From the NCBI GenBank assembly GCA_016780765.1, contig JADHLH010000003.1, positions 1 to 64,000 on the forward strand: a stretch of DNA of 64,000 nt, in the 5' to 3' direction. The notes under the pieces are model-generated. The model had not been told where the DNA came from. It searched no databases and was given only the letters and a program-made list of their open reading frames with translations. This document shows, piece after piece, positions 43,492-53,240 of this stretch. This stretch comes from Alphaproteobacteria bacterium (GTDB lineage: Bacteria; Pseudomonadota; Alphaproteobacteria; Puniceispirillales; Puniceispirillaceae). Position numbers and translations under genes: made by a program. Numbering within the stretch: the stretch's first letter is position 1; every line of letters starts with the position of its first letter.

Positions 43492-44253
43492 ATGAGCAAC
43501 AAACTGCAGGCCAGACATGCGCTGGTTACCGGTGGCAGTCGCGGCATTGGCCGTGCGATCACCGACAGGTTTCTGGCCGAGGGGGCGGTGGTGGCCAGTT
43601 GTGGCCGCGGCGACCGGCCGGATGATCTGGATCCGCGCGCAATCTGGCATCAAGCGGATATAGCGCAGCGCAGCGATGTTGATTCCCTGGCTGCCCGGCT
43701 TGCCGATGAATGGGGGCAGCTTGATATTCTGGTGAATAATGCCGGGGTGCAGGTTGAAAAGACTGTTCTTGAAAGTTCGGATGATGACTGGGATCTGGTG
43801 ATGGGTGTGAACGCAAAGGGTGTGTTCATGGCCTGCCGGGCTTTTATGCCGCTGATGACATCTGGTGGCAGCATCATCAATATCGGTTCGATCAGTGGTC
43901 ATCACGCCGACCCGTCGATGGCGCTGTATAATGCGTCAAAAGCATTTGTTCATGGGCTTACACGATCGATCGCGGTTGATCATGGCGGTGTGGGCATTCG
44001 CTGCAATGCCATTTGCCCGGGTTGGATCATGACCGGTATGGCGGATGCCGCCTTTGATCTGGCCACTGATCCGGCACGGGCAAAGGCAGATGCGTTGGCG
44101 CGCCACGCAGCTGGCCGCTTCGGTGATCCGGCCGATATCGCGTCGGCGGCTGTTTATCTGGCCTCTGATGATGCCGCCTTTGTGACGGGCCAGACGCTGA
44201 CGGTTGATGGCGGGCTTGTGGCGGCATCGCCGTTGCAACCAGGCCTGCATTGA
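43492..44253 (+). CDS. Short-chain dehydrogenase/reductase
   Basis: This is an SDR of about 253 residues: TGGSRGIGRAITDRF for the cofactor, NNAGVQVEKTV, the active-site YNASKAFVHGLTRSI and the terminal FVTGQTLTVDGGLV. It resembles the SDR at 40258 only at family level, with shared VEKT-type elements, so the two may act in series or be distant duplicates. ATG at 43492 is chosen; a TTG three codons earlier is possible. The substrate is unknown. Confidence 0.83.
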   Translation: MSNKLQARHALVTGGSRGIGRAITDRFLAEGAVVASCGRGDRPDDLDPRAIWHQADIAQRSDVDSLAARLADEWGQLDILVNNAGVQVEKTVLESSDDDWDLVMGVNAKGVFMACRAFMPLMTSGGSIINIGSISGHHADPSMALYNASKAFVHGLTRSIAVDHGGVGIRCNAICPGWIMTGMADAAFDLATDPARAKADALARHAAGRFGDPADIASAAVYLASDDAAFVTGQTLTVDGGLVAASPLQPGLH

Positions 44254-44291
44254 TCTGGACCTGTCCTGATCTGGTGAAATAAGGGATAGAG

Positions 44292-45254
44292 ATGATGGCT
44301 TCACACAAGCATGACGACAGTGTTTCGGTTGTTGGCATCCTTGGTTCGGGGGTGATTGGCGCCAGCTGGGCCAGCCTGTTTCTGGCCCGTGGTATGCAGG
44401 TTGACCTGTTTGATGCCGCGCCTGATGTCGCCGCAACGACAAACGCTTTCATCCGGCGGGCCTGGCCGCAACTGCGCGAACTGGACCTTGTCGAGACCGG
44501 GCTGGATATTGAAGATGCGCTGGCCAGACTGACGATCTGTGATACGGCGGCTGCGGCGGTGTACCGGGCCAGGTTTGTGCAGGAATCGGTGCCTGAAAGA
44601 ATGCCGGTAAAGCATGCGATCTATGCCGAGATTGAACCGGTGCTGCGCCCTGATGCAGTGGTATCAACCAGTTCATCCGGTCTGTTGCTTGGTGATATGC
44701 AGCAGGGCTGGAAAGACCCGTCGCGCTTTATTCTGGGGCATCCTTTCAACCCGCCCCATTTGATCCCGCTGGTTGAACTTCTGGGCAATGAGAAAACTTC
44801 AGACGGGGTGCTGGAATTTGCCGCTGCCTTTTATGAGCGGTGCGGCAAGGAAACCATCTTCGTGCGCAAAGAGGTGCCGGCCCATGTGGCAAACCGGCTG
44901 CAGGCTGCGGTGTGGCGCGAGGCAATTCATCTTGTGGCTGAAGGGGTTGCCAGCGTTGGTGATGTCGACAAGGCGATGCGGGCAGGCCCTGGGTTGCGCT
45001 GGTCTGTAATGGGGCCGCATATGCTGTTCAGCCTTGGCAGTGGCGGTCTTGGCCTTGACGGCTTCTGCGCACGATATGGTGACAGTTTTCACACCTGGTG
45101 GGATTCGCTTGGCAGCCCGCGGCTGACGCCAGAGATTGCAGCGATGCTTGCCGACGGTGTTGCCGATGAGGAAGCTGGTCGTTCGTTCGAGGAATTGGTC
45201 GAGGAACGTGATCGCAAACTTATTGCCGCCATCACGGCGATGAAGGATATTTGA
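44292..45254 (+). CDS. L-carnitine dehydrogenase-like / 3-hydroxyacyl-CoA dehydrogenase family
   Basis: This 320-residue NAD-dependent dehydrogenase has a Rossmann motif GILGSGVIGASWASLFL, the catalytic HPFNPPHLIPLVELL and the domain-closing GPGLRWSVMGPHMLFSLG. Length and the last block match bacterial L-carnitine dehydrogenases, which make 3-dehydrocarnitine, the substrate of CdhC-type BKACE enzymes such as the one encoded three genes upstream. Hydroxybutyryl-CoA and gulonate dehydrogenases are related alternatives. Confidence 0.82.
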   Translation: MMASHKHDDSVSVVGILGSGVIGASWASLFLARGMQVDLFDAAPDVAATTNAFIRRAWPQLRELDLVETGLDIEDALARLTICDTAAAAVYRARFVQESVPERMPVKHAIYAEIEPVLRPDAVVSTSSSGLLLGDMQQGWKDPSRFILGHPFNPPHLIPLVELLGNEKTSDGVLEFAAAFYERCGKETIFVRKEVPAHVANRLQAAVWREAIHLVAEGVASVGDVDKAMRAGPGLRWSVMGPHMLFSLGSGGLGLDGFCARYGDSFHTWWDSLGSPRLTPEIAAMLADGVADEEAGRSFEELVEERDRKLIAAITAMKDI

Positions 45255-45273
45255 ACAGGAAAGGTTGCGTGTG

Positions 45274-46125
45274 ATGGCTGAGTTTATGACATTGAAACAG
45301 GCTGTCTCGACGCATCTTGAGGACGGCATGTTTGCCGCCTTTGAAGGCTTTACCCACCTTATGCCCTATGCCGCCGCGCATGAGGTGATCCGCCAGAACA
45401 GGCACGATCTGACTGTTGTGCGGATGACGCCCGATGTGATCTATGACCAGCTGATCGGTATGGGTTGCGTTGCCAAAATGATCTTCTCATATGCTGGTAA
45501 TCCGGGGGTAGGCCTGTTGCGCCGCCTGCGGGATTCGCTGGAGAATGACTGGCCGCACCGGATCGAGATTGTGGAACATTCACATGCCGCGCTTGCTCAT
45601 GCCTATGAAGCGGGCGCATCGCGGCTTCCCTTTGCGGTATTGCGCGGTTATGTCGGCACCGACTTTGCCGCGGTCAATCCGGAAATCCGCAGCGTTACCT
45701 GCCCGTTCACTGGTGAAGAGCTTGCTGCGGTGCCGGCGATAAACCCCGATATCACATTCATTCATGCGCTGAAGGCGGACCGTGCTGGCAATGTGCTGAT
45801 CGAAGGCATCACCGGGGTCCAGAAAGAGGCGGTGCTTGCGGCCGGCAAAGCCGTGGTGACGGTAGAGGAAACGGTCGACAGTCTTGACCCGCATCCCAAC
45901 GCCCTTGTGTTACCGCACTGGGTTGTTACCGCGGTCGCCGAGGTGCCTGGCGGGGCGCATCCATCCTATGCCCATGGCTATTACCCGCGTGACAATGCCA
46001 CCTATAGGGCGTGGGATGCCATTTCGGCTGACCGCACCAGATTTCTGGACTGGATGAAGACACATGTCATTGATGAGGATGCGCGGGTCTTTGCCACGCG
46101 TGTGGCAAAACTGACAGACGGATAA
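45274..46125 (+). CDS. CoA-transferase family I, alpha subunit
   Basis: This is a subunit of about 283 residues. LEDGMFAAFEGFTHLMPYAA forms the CoA-binding start and PDITFIHALKADRAGNVLIEG the typical middle of glutaconate/3-oxoacid CoA-transferase alpha chains. IpdA-type ring-opening hydrolases share this architecture. The ATG at 45274 is chosen over a TTG three codons earlier. With the next gene it would make an alpha-beta enzyme, moving CoA to or from a keto acid such as acetoacetate made by the BKACE enzyme. Confidence 0.8.
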   Translation: MAEFMTLKQAVSTHLEDGMFAAFEGFTHLMPYAAAHEVIRQNRHDLTVVRMTPDVIYDQLIGMGCVAKMIFSYAGNPGVGLLRRLRDSLENDWPHRIEIVEHSHAALAHAYEAGASRLPFAVLRGYVGTDFAAVNPEIRSVTCPFTGEELAAVPAINPDITFIHALKADRAGNVLIEGITGVQKEAVLAAGKAVVTVEETVDSLDPHPNALVLPHWVVTAVAEVPGGAHPSYAHGYYPRDNATYRAWDAISADRTRFLDWMKTHVIDEDARVFATRVAKLTDG

Positions 46126-46149
46126 ACGTGGACAAATGGGTATCGTGGG

Positions 46150-46926
46150 ATGAACGCCGAATTCACTGCCGATGAAATGATGACAATTGCCGCGGCGCGC
46201 CTGCTGACCTCAGATGATGTGTGTTTTGTCGGCATCGGCCCGCCATCGGCCGCCTGCAATATGGCGCGCCTGACACATGCGCCGGGAATCACCCTGATCT
46301 ATGAATCAGGCACCATCGGCACGGCCCCGACGGTATTGCCATTATCGATTGGCGATGGTGAATTGTGCGATACAGCGCTGACCACCGTGTCGGTGCCCGA
46401 GATGTTTCGCTATTGGCTGCAGGGCGGGCATATCACTGTCGGTTTTCTGGGTGCGGCGCAGATTGACCGGTTTGCCAACATCAACACCACGGTGATCGGT
46501 GATTATGCCGCCCCGCGGACCCGTCTTCCGGGTGGCGGCGGGGCGCCCGAAATCGCCAGCCTGTCGCAAAAGGTGTTTGTCACCATGAAGCAGTCGCTGC
46601 GCAGCATGGTTGAGGAAATAGATTTCGTTACCAGCTTCGGGCATGGCAATGGGGCAGGGGATCGCGCTGCCATCGGACTGACAACCTTTGGCCCGGCCGC
46701 GCTGATCACCGACCTGGCGTTGTGGGAGCCAGACCCCGAAACAGCCGAGTTGACGGTAACGAGTCTGCATCCCGGCATTGACCGACAGGCGGTTCAGGAC
46801 CAGTGCGGCTGGCCGGTCCGCTTTGCCGAGGGGCTGGTTGAATCACCGCTGCCAACAGAAGAAGAGCTGTCGGCACTGCGCGAGATAAAGGCCCGAACCG
46901 AGAAGGCGCATGCCCCGCGCCCCTAG
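46150..46926 (+). CDS. CoA-transferase family I, beta subunit
   Basis: This 258-residue partner of the preceding subunit has TLIYESGTIGTAPTVLPLSI, where the glutamate is the candidate for the covalent CoA-thioester residue, and the glycine-rich RLPGGGGAPEIASLS. The 24-base gap and order alpha-beta are normal. Substrate choice cannot be read. If the pair instead acts as an IpdAB-like hydrolase, it could open a cyclic beta-diketone CoA ester; the sequence alone does not decide. Confidence 0.8.
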   Translation: MNAEFTADEMMTIAAARLLTSDDVCFVGIGPPSAACNMARLTHAPGITLIYESGTIGTAPTVLPLSIGDGELCDTALTTVSVPEMFRYWLQGGHITVGFLGAAQIDRFANINTTVIGDYAAPRTRLPGGGGAPEIASLSQKVFVTMKQSLRSMVEEIDFVTSFGHGNGAGDRAAIGLTTFGPAALITDLALWEPDPETAELTVTSLHPGIDRQAVQDQCGWPVRFAEGLVESPLPTEEELSALREIKARTEKAHAPRP

Positions 46927-47037
46927 GCATGGCTGATCCTTCGTCATCTTGGGGTGCGCCCATTTAGAACTGGAAAGACGGCCCCTGTTCCGTCACTCTG
47001 TTGCCACCGGTTTCAGAGCAACGACAGGATTTGTATT

Positions 47038-49194
47038 TTGGCGGAGCGGTCATTCAAGAAAGAAGTCCAGCAACTGCGTATTGGCGCTGGCGAAGAGTTT
47101 CGCGGCGAAGGCATTCTGGCGATTACCAAGGCGTTGCTGGAAAATGGTGTTGGTTATGTTGGCGGTTATCAGGGCGCGCCGATCAGCCATCTGATGGATG
47201 TGCTTGCCGATGCCGAAGATATCCTTGGTGAACTGGGCGTGCGCTTTGAATCCTCTGCATCCGAGGCCAGTGCAGCAGCCTCGCTGGCAGCATCTGTACA
47301 TTACCCGATCCGCGGCGCGATCACCTTCAAATCTACCGTTGGCACCAATGTTGCGTGTGATGCGCTGGCCAATCTTGCTTCTGGCGGGGTTCTTGGCGGC
47401 GCGTTGATCATTGTGGGTGAGGATTATGGCGAAGGCAGCTCGATCATGCAGGAGCGCAGCCACGCCTTTGCGATGAAGTCCCAGATATGGCTTCTTGACC
47501 CGCGCCCCAATCTGCCGTCGATTACCGAGGCGGTTGGCCATGGCTTCAACCTGTCCGAAGCCTCAAACACCCCGGTGATGCTGGAAGTGCGCATTCGCAG
47601 CTGTCATGTGCATGGCAGTTTCACTGCCGCAGATAACCGGCCGCCAGCCCTGTCGGTGCGCGATGCGCTGGCCAATCCGCGGCGGGATACGGCGCGGGTT
47701 GTGTTGCCGCCAGCATCCTATGTGCATGAAAAGGAAAAATATGAGAAGCGGCTGCCCGCGGCGATCGATTATATCGTCGAAAACGGCCTGAATGAATGTT
47801 TCGGGCCAGAGGACACCAGGGTCGGCATTGTGTTGCAGGGGGGCATGTATAATGGCGTGATCCGGGCGTTGCAGCGCCTTGGCCTTGCCGATGTCTATGG
47901 CAAAAGCGCGGTGCCGCTTTATGTATTGAACGTGACCTATCCGCTGGTGCCGGATCAGTTCCTGTCCTTTTGTGAAGGCAAGGACCATGTCCTGATTGTC
48001 GAAGAAGGACAGCCGGATTTCATCGAGGAATCGTTGCGCGCCACCCTGCACCGGGCCGGGGCGCATATCGCGGTTTCCGGCAAGGATGTGTTGCCGATGG
48101 CGGGCGAATATACTGGCGCTGTCATGCTGAAAGGGGTAAGCGCATTCCTGACAAAAGCCGCGCCGCATCTGCTGCCCGATAGCAGGCGGGCACCCAATCA
48201 GCCAGAGGCCGATCCCGACATGCCGGATCTGTCGAAAACGGTTCCGCCGCGCCCGCCGGGCTTTTGTACAGGGTGTCCGGAACGCCCGATCTTTGCCGCG
48301 CTGAAACTGGCCGAACAGGAACATGGCCCCTTTCAGGTGGCTGGCGACATTGGCTGTCATCTGTTTGGGTCGCTGGCGCCATTCAATATTGGCGGCACGA
48401 CAATGGGCTATGGCCTGGGTCCGGCCTCAAACGCTGCCTTTCATGGTGGCGATGGTGAAAATCGACCGATTTCGATCCTTGGTGATGGCGGCTTCTGGCA
48501 CAACGGGCTGAACAGTTCGATCGGCAATGCTGTCTACAACAAGGGTGATGGTATCACCGTCATCATTGACAATTTCTACTCGGCTGCAACCGGCGGTCAG
48601 GACCTGTTGTCATCGCGCGCCGATAACGCCACGCGCGACACACGTCACCCGATTTCAAAAGCGGTTGAAGGTGTTGGTGTCGACTGGGTGCGGGAGGTTG
48701 ACCGGACCTATGATGTGGGCCGGATGCGCGCGGTGATAGACGAGGCATTGACCACCGACCATAGCGGGCCAAAGGTGATTGTCGCGTCGTCTGAATGCAT
48801 GTTGAACAGACAGCGCCGTGAAAAGCCGTTGATGAAAAAGGCGGTCTCTGACGGCCGTCGTGTTGTGAAGCCGAAATTCGGTGTGGATGAGGATGTATGT
48901 ACTGGCGATCATGCGTGCATGCGCCTGTCGGGATGCCCGTCACTGACCCTGAAGACGCTGGATGATCCGCTGCGAGATGATCCGGTGGCACATATCGACC
49001 AGAGCTGTGTGGGATGTGGAAATTGCGGTGAGGTTGCTGATGCGGCGGTTCTATGTCCGTCCTTTTATCAGGCAGATCTTGTCCATAATCCGCGAGCAGG
49101 TGAACGGATGATGGCACGACTGCGCCGGTCGGTGATCGGCTGGTTGCAGCGCCGTCGGGCCGCCCGCCGCCTGCAGTTTGAGACAGTGGCCTGA
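47038..49194 (+). CDS. Indolepyruvate:ferredoxin oxidoreductase-type enzyme, alpha subunit
   Basis: This large subunit of about 718 residues has thiamine-pyrophosphate 2-oxoacid oxidoreductase domains: the pyrimidine-binding part opens with GYQGAPISHLMDVLADAED, and the TPP-binding part has GDGGFWHNGLNSSIGNAVYN with IDNFYSAATGGQ. A C-terminal ferredoxin-like region has CTGDHAC and CVGCGNCGEVADAAVLC. The start is TTG at 47038 (AGGA upstream); a frame to 46954 lacks likeness. The enzyme would oxidise an aromatic 2-oxo acid to the acyl-CoA, reducing ferredoxin. Confidence 0.87.
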   Translation: MAERSFKKEVQQLRIGAGEEFRGEGILAITKALLENGVGYVGGYQGAPISHLMDVLADAEDILGELGVRFESSASEASAAASLAASVHYPIRGAITFKSTVGTNVACDALANLASGGVLGGALIIVGEDYGEGSSIMQERSHAFAMKSQIWLLDPRPNLPSITEAVGHGFNLSEASNTPVMLEVRIRSCHVHGSFTAADNRPPALSVRDALANPRRDTARVVLPPASYVHEKEKYEKRLPAAIDYIVENGLNECFGPEDTRVGIVLQGGMYNGVIRALQRLGLADVYGKSAVPLYVLNVTYPLVPDQFLSFCEGKDHVLIVEEGQPDFIEESLRATLHRAGAHIAVSGKDVLPMAGEYTGAVMLKGVSAFLTKAAPHLLPDSRRAPNQPEADPDMPDLSKTVPPRPPGFCTGCPERPIFAALKLAEQEHGPFQVAGDIGCHLFGSLAPFNIGGTTMGYGLGPASNAAFHGGDGENRPISILGDGGFWHNGLNSSIGNAVYNKGDGITVIIDNFYSAATGGQDLLSSRADNATRDTRHPISKAVEGVGVDWVREVDRTYDVGRMRAVIDEALTTDHSGPKVIVASSECMLNRQRREKPLMKKAVSDGRRVVKPKFGVDEDVCTGDHACMRLSGCPSLTLKTLDDPLRDDPVAHIDQSCVGCGNCGEVADAAVLCPSFYQADLVHNPRAGERMMARLRRSVIGWLQRRRAARRLQFETVA

Positions 49195-49196
49195 TC

Positions 49197-50789
49197 ATGA
49201 CGCCAGGCATCGCAGATCAGACCCACGGTCAAGCTGGGCTGGACAACATCATAAAGCTGGCGGTGATGGCTGTTGGTGGCCAGGGCGGCGGTGTGTTGAC
49301 AAGCTGGATTGTCGATCTTGCCGAAGCGAATGGCTATGCCGCGCAGTCAACCTCTGTTGCGGGTGTCGCCCAGCGCACAGGTGCCACGATTTATTATGTC
49401 GAGATGCTGGCCGATACCGGCCGCAAGCCGGTTTTTTCCCTGATGCCTGCCGAGGCCGATGTTGACATATTGATTGCTGCCGAATGGATGGAGGCCGGGC
49501 GGGCGATGATCCGCAATTTCGTGTCGCCTGATCGCACGGTCCTGATTGCCTCATCACACCGTACACTTGCCGGCATCGAAAAATCAGTGCCGGGCAATGG
49601 CATCGCCGATGATGACGAGGTACGACGCGCGGCAGAAAAAATGGCCCATAAGGTCATCGCGTTTGATATGGAGGCGATTGCAGCAGACGCCGGCACAATG
49701 ATTTCTGCCAGCCTGTTTGGTGCGCTGTCGGGTGCCGGGGTTCTGCCTTTTTCCAGACAGGCCTTTCATGACACGATCCGGCGCGGCGGCCGCGGGGTTG
49801 AGGCATCGCTGGCAGCATTTGACGTGGCACATGAACGCGCCGCATCAGGCGGTGGTGATGTGCCTGCTGCACCGCCAAAGCCGCGTCTGAACACAGTGCC
49901 AGCTGTCAACGGCCCGGCCCGTCTTGTCGAGCAATGGCGCGGTTTGAATGCGCGGCTGGCCGATCTTCCCGATGCGGCGCGCCCGCTAGCCGAGGCCGGA
50001 CTGCGCAAGGTGGTTGATTATCAGGATGCTGCCTATGGTGCGGCCTGGTTTGATTGCCTTGAAACGCTTGTGACACTCGACAGGCAGCATGGTGGCGGCA
50101 GGCATGATTTTGCCTTTTCCGCACAGGCTGCCAAATATCTGGCGAATGCATGGTGCTATGACGACATTATCCGGGTGGCCGACCTGAAGACGCGTGCGGC
50201 TCGCACATCGCGCATCGATGACGAGGTTGGTGCCAGTGCGGCCACTATTGTTCAGGTAACCGAATATGTGCATCCGGGTGCTGCCGAGTTCATTTCGATG
50301 ATGCCGCGCCGGATCGGTCGCTATATCGATGCACGGCCCCGGCTGGTGCAGCGCATTGATCGGCTGGTCAATCGGGGCCGGCGTATCAGATCGGATTCAC
50401 TGCGCGGGTTCTTTGGCTTTTATCTGCTGGCGGGCATGCGGCGCTGGCGGCGCGGGCTGTATCGGCATGCCAGTGAAATGGCGCATATCGATGCCTGGCT
50501 GGCCGCGGCAACGGAACGGCTGCCGCATGATTACGCGCATGCTGTCAGCATTTTGAAGGCCCGGCGGCTGATCAAGGGCTATAGCGACACGCATGCACGC
50601 GGGCTTGGCAAGTTTGACAAGGTCATGCAGGGGGCCACGCGTCTTGCCAATCACCCGGATGCCGGTGAGTGGACCGAACGGCTGATCCGCACGGCGCTTG
50701 CCGATGCTGAAGGCAATGCACTGGATGGTGCATTGAAAACGGTGGACAGTTTCGTGGATGTTGATGGTGGCGCGGCGGGTACGGCCTAG
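49197..50789 (+). CDS. Indolepyruvate:ferredoxin oxidoreductase-type enzyme, beta subunit with DUF6537-like tail
   Basis: This 530-residue subunit has an N-terminal gamma-type domain ([36 protein letters not shown]) followed by a long helical C-terminal region seen in alphaproteobacterial versions. It starts two bases after the alpha stop. Its stop codon overlaps that of the convergent acyl-CoA dehydrogenase gene. The pair usually works on indolepyruvate or other aryl 2-oxo acids, which would fit the neighbouring aryl-CoA clusters. Confidence 0.85.
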   Translation: MTPGIADQTHGQAGLDNIIKLAVMAVGGQGGGVLTSWIVDLAEANGYAAQSTSVAGVAQRTGATIYYVEMLADTGRKPVFSLMPAEADVDILIAAEWMEAGRAMIRNFVSPDRTVLIASSHRTLAGIEKSVPGNGIADDDEVRRAAEKMAHKVIAFDMEAIAADAGTMISASLFGALSGAGVLPFSRQAFHDTIRRGGRGVEASLAAFDVAHERAASGGGDVPAAPPKPRLNTVPAVNGPARLVEQWRGLNARLADLPDAARPLAEAGLRKVVDYQDAAYGAAWFDCLETLVTLDRQHGGGRHDFAFSAQAAKYLANAWCYDDIIRVADLKTRAARTSRIDDEVGASAATIVQVTEYVHPGAAEFISMMPRRIGRYIDARPRLVQRIDRLVNRGRRIRSDSLRGFFGFYLLAGMRRWRRGLYRHASEMAHIDAWLAAATERLPHDYAHAVSILKARRLIKGYSDTHARGLGKFDKVMQGATRLANHPDAGEWTERLIRTALADAEGNALDGALKTVDSFVDVDGGAAGTA

Positions 50790-51940
50790 CCGCCAGCCGC
50801 ATGCGTATCCAGAATCTGGCGGGCAATGATCTGCTTTTGCACCTCGCTGGCACCTTCATAGATTCGCAGTGCCCGAATTTCCCGATACAGTTCCTCAACC
50901 TTGACGCCGGTGCGCACACCATCACCGCCATGCAGCTGCACAGCCTTGTCAATCACCGCCTGCGCGGTTTCAGTGGCATGCAGCTTGGCCATGGATGCTT
51001 CCCGGCTGACCCGCGCCGCCCCTTTATCCTTGGTCCAGGCGGCCCGATAAATCAGCAAGGCGGATGTATCGATATCGAGCGCCATCTCGGCAAGGCTGGC
51101 CTGAACTGTCTGCATGGCGGCCAGCGGCGCACCGAACAATTCACGCTGGCTGGTGCGGGTCAGGGCTTCATCAAGGGCACGCCGGGCAAACCCCAGCGCG
51201 GCCGCACCAACGGTGGACCGAAAGACATCAAGCACCGCCATGGCAATGCCAAAACCCTTGCCGGCAGTGCCGATCAGCGCGTCTCCTGGCAGCTTCATGC
51301 CGTCGAAGCGCAGTCTTGCCAGCGGATGCGGGGCGATCACGTCAAGGCGTTCGACAATCTCCAGCCCGGGCGTATCTGCCGGTACCAGAAAACAGGACAG
51401 GCCTTTGGCACCCGGCCCCTCGCCGGTGCGGGCGAACAGCGTGTAGATATCGGCAATGCCGCCATTTGAAATCCAGGTCTTTTCGCCGTCAATGACCCAG
51501 CCATTACCATCGGCCTTGGCGGTGGTGGACATGTTGGCCACATCTGACCCGCTGGCTGGTTCCGACAGCGCAAAGCCGGCAATGGCACTGCCCTCTGTGG
51601 TTTTTGTCAGCCATTCGCGGTGTCCGGCATCACCGAACAGGCTGACCGGTCCCATGCCAAGGCCCTGCATGGCAAAAGCAAAATCAGCCAGACCATCATG
51701 GCGGGCCAGCGTTTCACGGACCAGACACAAGCTACGCACATCCAGTGTCGGCTGGTCCAGATTGGCGGTATGCCTCAGCCAGCCAGCCGCCCCCAGATCG
51801 GTGACAAGCTGCCGGCAGGCGGCGTCCACATCACTATGATCAACGCTAAGATGGGTTGCGCACCAGTCATCAAGCGCGCTGGCCAACTCGCGGTGAGCGG
51901 TGTCCAGAAAAGGCCAGTCAAGAAAGCTGCGATCCGGCAT
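50786..51940 (-). CDS. Acyl-CoA dehydrogenase
   Basis: This 384-residue FAD enzyme has [20 protein letters not shown] and [20 protein letters not shown] at the flavin site, [20 protein letters not shown], and a terminal helix [20 protein letters not shown]. The catalytic glutamate is probably the one in YEGASE. It is the last gene of the leftward aromatic operon and would desaturate a ring-derived or cyclic acyl-CoA. The start touches the enoyl-CoA hydratase stop. Confidence 0.88.
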   Translation of the reverse strand: MPDRSFLDWPFLDTAHRELASALDDWCATHLSVDHSDVDAACRQLVTDLGAAGWLRHTANLDQPTLDVRSLCLVRETLARHDGLADFAFAMQGLGMGPVSLFGDAGHREWLTKTTEGSAIAGFALSEPASGSDVANMSTTAKADGNGWVIDGEKTWISNGGIADIYTLFARTGEGPGAKGLSCFLVPADTPGLEIVERLDVIAPHPLARLRFDGMKLPGDALIGTAGKGFGIAMAVLDVFRSTVGAAALGFARRALDEALTRTSQRELFGAPLAAMQTVQASLAEMALDIDTSALLIYRAAWTKDKGAARVSREASMAKLHATETAQAVIDKAVQLHGGDGVRTGVKVEELYREIRALRIYEGASEVQKQIIARQILDTHAAGG

Positions 51941-52752
51941 CAGTCCCCCTCGAAGACCGGCTTTTCCTTCGCAACAAAGGCCTTGTAGGCGCGTCGGAAA
52001 TCTTCGGTCTGCATGCAGATGGCCTGTGCCTGTGCCTCGCTTTCGATGGCGGCTTCAAGGCTCATCGACCATTCCTGATTCAGTTGTGTCTTGGTCATCA
52101 TGTGGGCAAAGTTCGGACCGGCAGCGATGCGGCTGGCCAGGGTATTTGCGGCCTCATCGAGTGCGCTGGCCGGGTGGATTGCATTCCAGAACCCCCATGC
52201 CAGGCCCTCATCGGCACCCATACTGCGGCCGGTATAAAGCAGGTCCGCAGCGCGGCCCTGTCCGATGATTCTCGGCAGCATCGCGCAGGCACCCATATCA
52301 CAGCCGGCCAGCCCGACACGGGTAAACAGGAAGGCGGCTTTTGCCTCGGGCGTTGCCAGTCGCATATCTGCTGCCATCGCCAGAATGGCCCCGGCGCCAA
52401 CGCAGATACCGTCAACAGCGGCGATCACCGGCGTGCCGCAGGACAGCATGGCCTTGACCAGATCGCCAGTCATCCGGGTGAAGCGCAGCAAGCCCTTCAT
52501 ATCCATATCGACAAGCGGCCCGATGATGTCATGTACATCACCGCCCGAGCAGAAATTGCCCTCATTTGATGCCAGAATGACGGCATCCACGTCATCTGCA
52601 TAGACCAGGCTGCGAAAGCAATCGCGCAATTCGGCATAGCTGTCGAAGGTCAGCGGGTTTTTGCGGTCAGCCCCCTGCAGGCGAATGGTCGCCACGCGGT
52701 CCTGCCAGTGCCAGTCGAAATGCGTTGGCTGCAAATCCTTCATCACGGTCAT
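51940..52752 (-). CDS. Enoyl-CoA hydratase/isomerase family protein
   Basis: This 270-residue crotonase-fold protein has the oxyanion-hole segments [17 protein letters not shown] and [20 protein letters not shown], and the active-site region [20 protein letters not shown]. It would hydrate or isomerise an unsaturated CoA ester. Coupled by a four-base overlap to the marR gene, it is probably part of the beta-oxidation-like steps after ring reduction. Glu and Asp positions differ from standard hydratases, so isomerase or hydrolase activity is possible. Confidence 0.85.
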   Translation of the reverse strand: MTVMKDLQPTHFDWHWQDRVATIRLQGADRKNPLTFDSYAELRDCFRSLVYADDVDAVILASNEGNFCSGGDVHDIIGPLVDMDMKGLLRFTRMTGDLVKAMLSCGTPVIAAVDGICVGAGAILAMAADMRLATPEAKAAFLFTRVGLAGCDMGACAMLPRIIGQGRAADLLYTGRSMGADEGLAWGFWNAIHPASALDEAANTLASRIAAGPNFAHMMTKTQLNQEWSMSLEAAIESEAQAQAICMQTEDFRRAYKAFVAKEKPVFEGD

Positions 52753-53240
52753 TCTTCATCATCTCCCAGCTGTTCCAGCAGACCGGCAAGCAGATCAAGC
52801 TGTTCGCTGTCGAGATTGGCAAACATGCCATTGACCCATGTTTCGTGCGCCACCGCCATCTGCTGAAAGCGCTGATGGCCAAGGCTGGTTAGCCTGACAG
52901 TAGCTGCCCGCTTGTCATCCGGGGCAACCTCACGCAGGACAAGACCTTCACGGATCAGGCTCTCAACAATACCGGTCACATTGCCGTTGGACACTTTCAG
53001 ATGCGTCGACAGTGCGCTCATCCGTAAGCCGTCTTCATGCCAGCTCAGCGTCGCCATGACATCAAATCGCGGCAAGGTGGTTTCGAAATCGTCACGAAGC
53101 GACGCGCGCAATCTGTTCAGAAAATTGCGGTTGCGGTCAAGCATACGCAGCCATACCCGCAGGCGCTGCTTTGACAGGGACATCCCGGCATGGTCGTTCA
53201 GTGCTGCTGGATACAGTGGATGCAGTGTGCTGTCCTTCAT
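52749..53240 (-). CDS. MarR-family transcriptional regulator
   Basis: This 163-residue winged-helix regulator has [20 protein letters not shown] and [20 protein letters not shown] as the recognition region, and [20 protein letters not shown] as the wing. Regulators of this type inside aryl-CoA operons usually bind the aromatic acid or its CoA ester. It is embedded in the leftward operon with four-base overlaps on both sides, so the cluster probably controls itself through sites at 56.35-56.45 kb. Confidence 0.88.
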   Translation of the reverse strand: MKDSTLHPLYPAALNDHAGMSLSKQRLRVWLRMLDRNRNFLNRLRASLRDDFETTLPRFDVMATLSWHEDGLRMSALSTHLKVSNGNVTGIVESLIREGLVLREVAPDDKRAATVRLTSLGHQRFQQMAVAHETWVNGMFANLDSEQLDLLAGLLEQLGDDEE

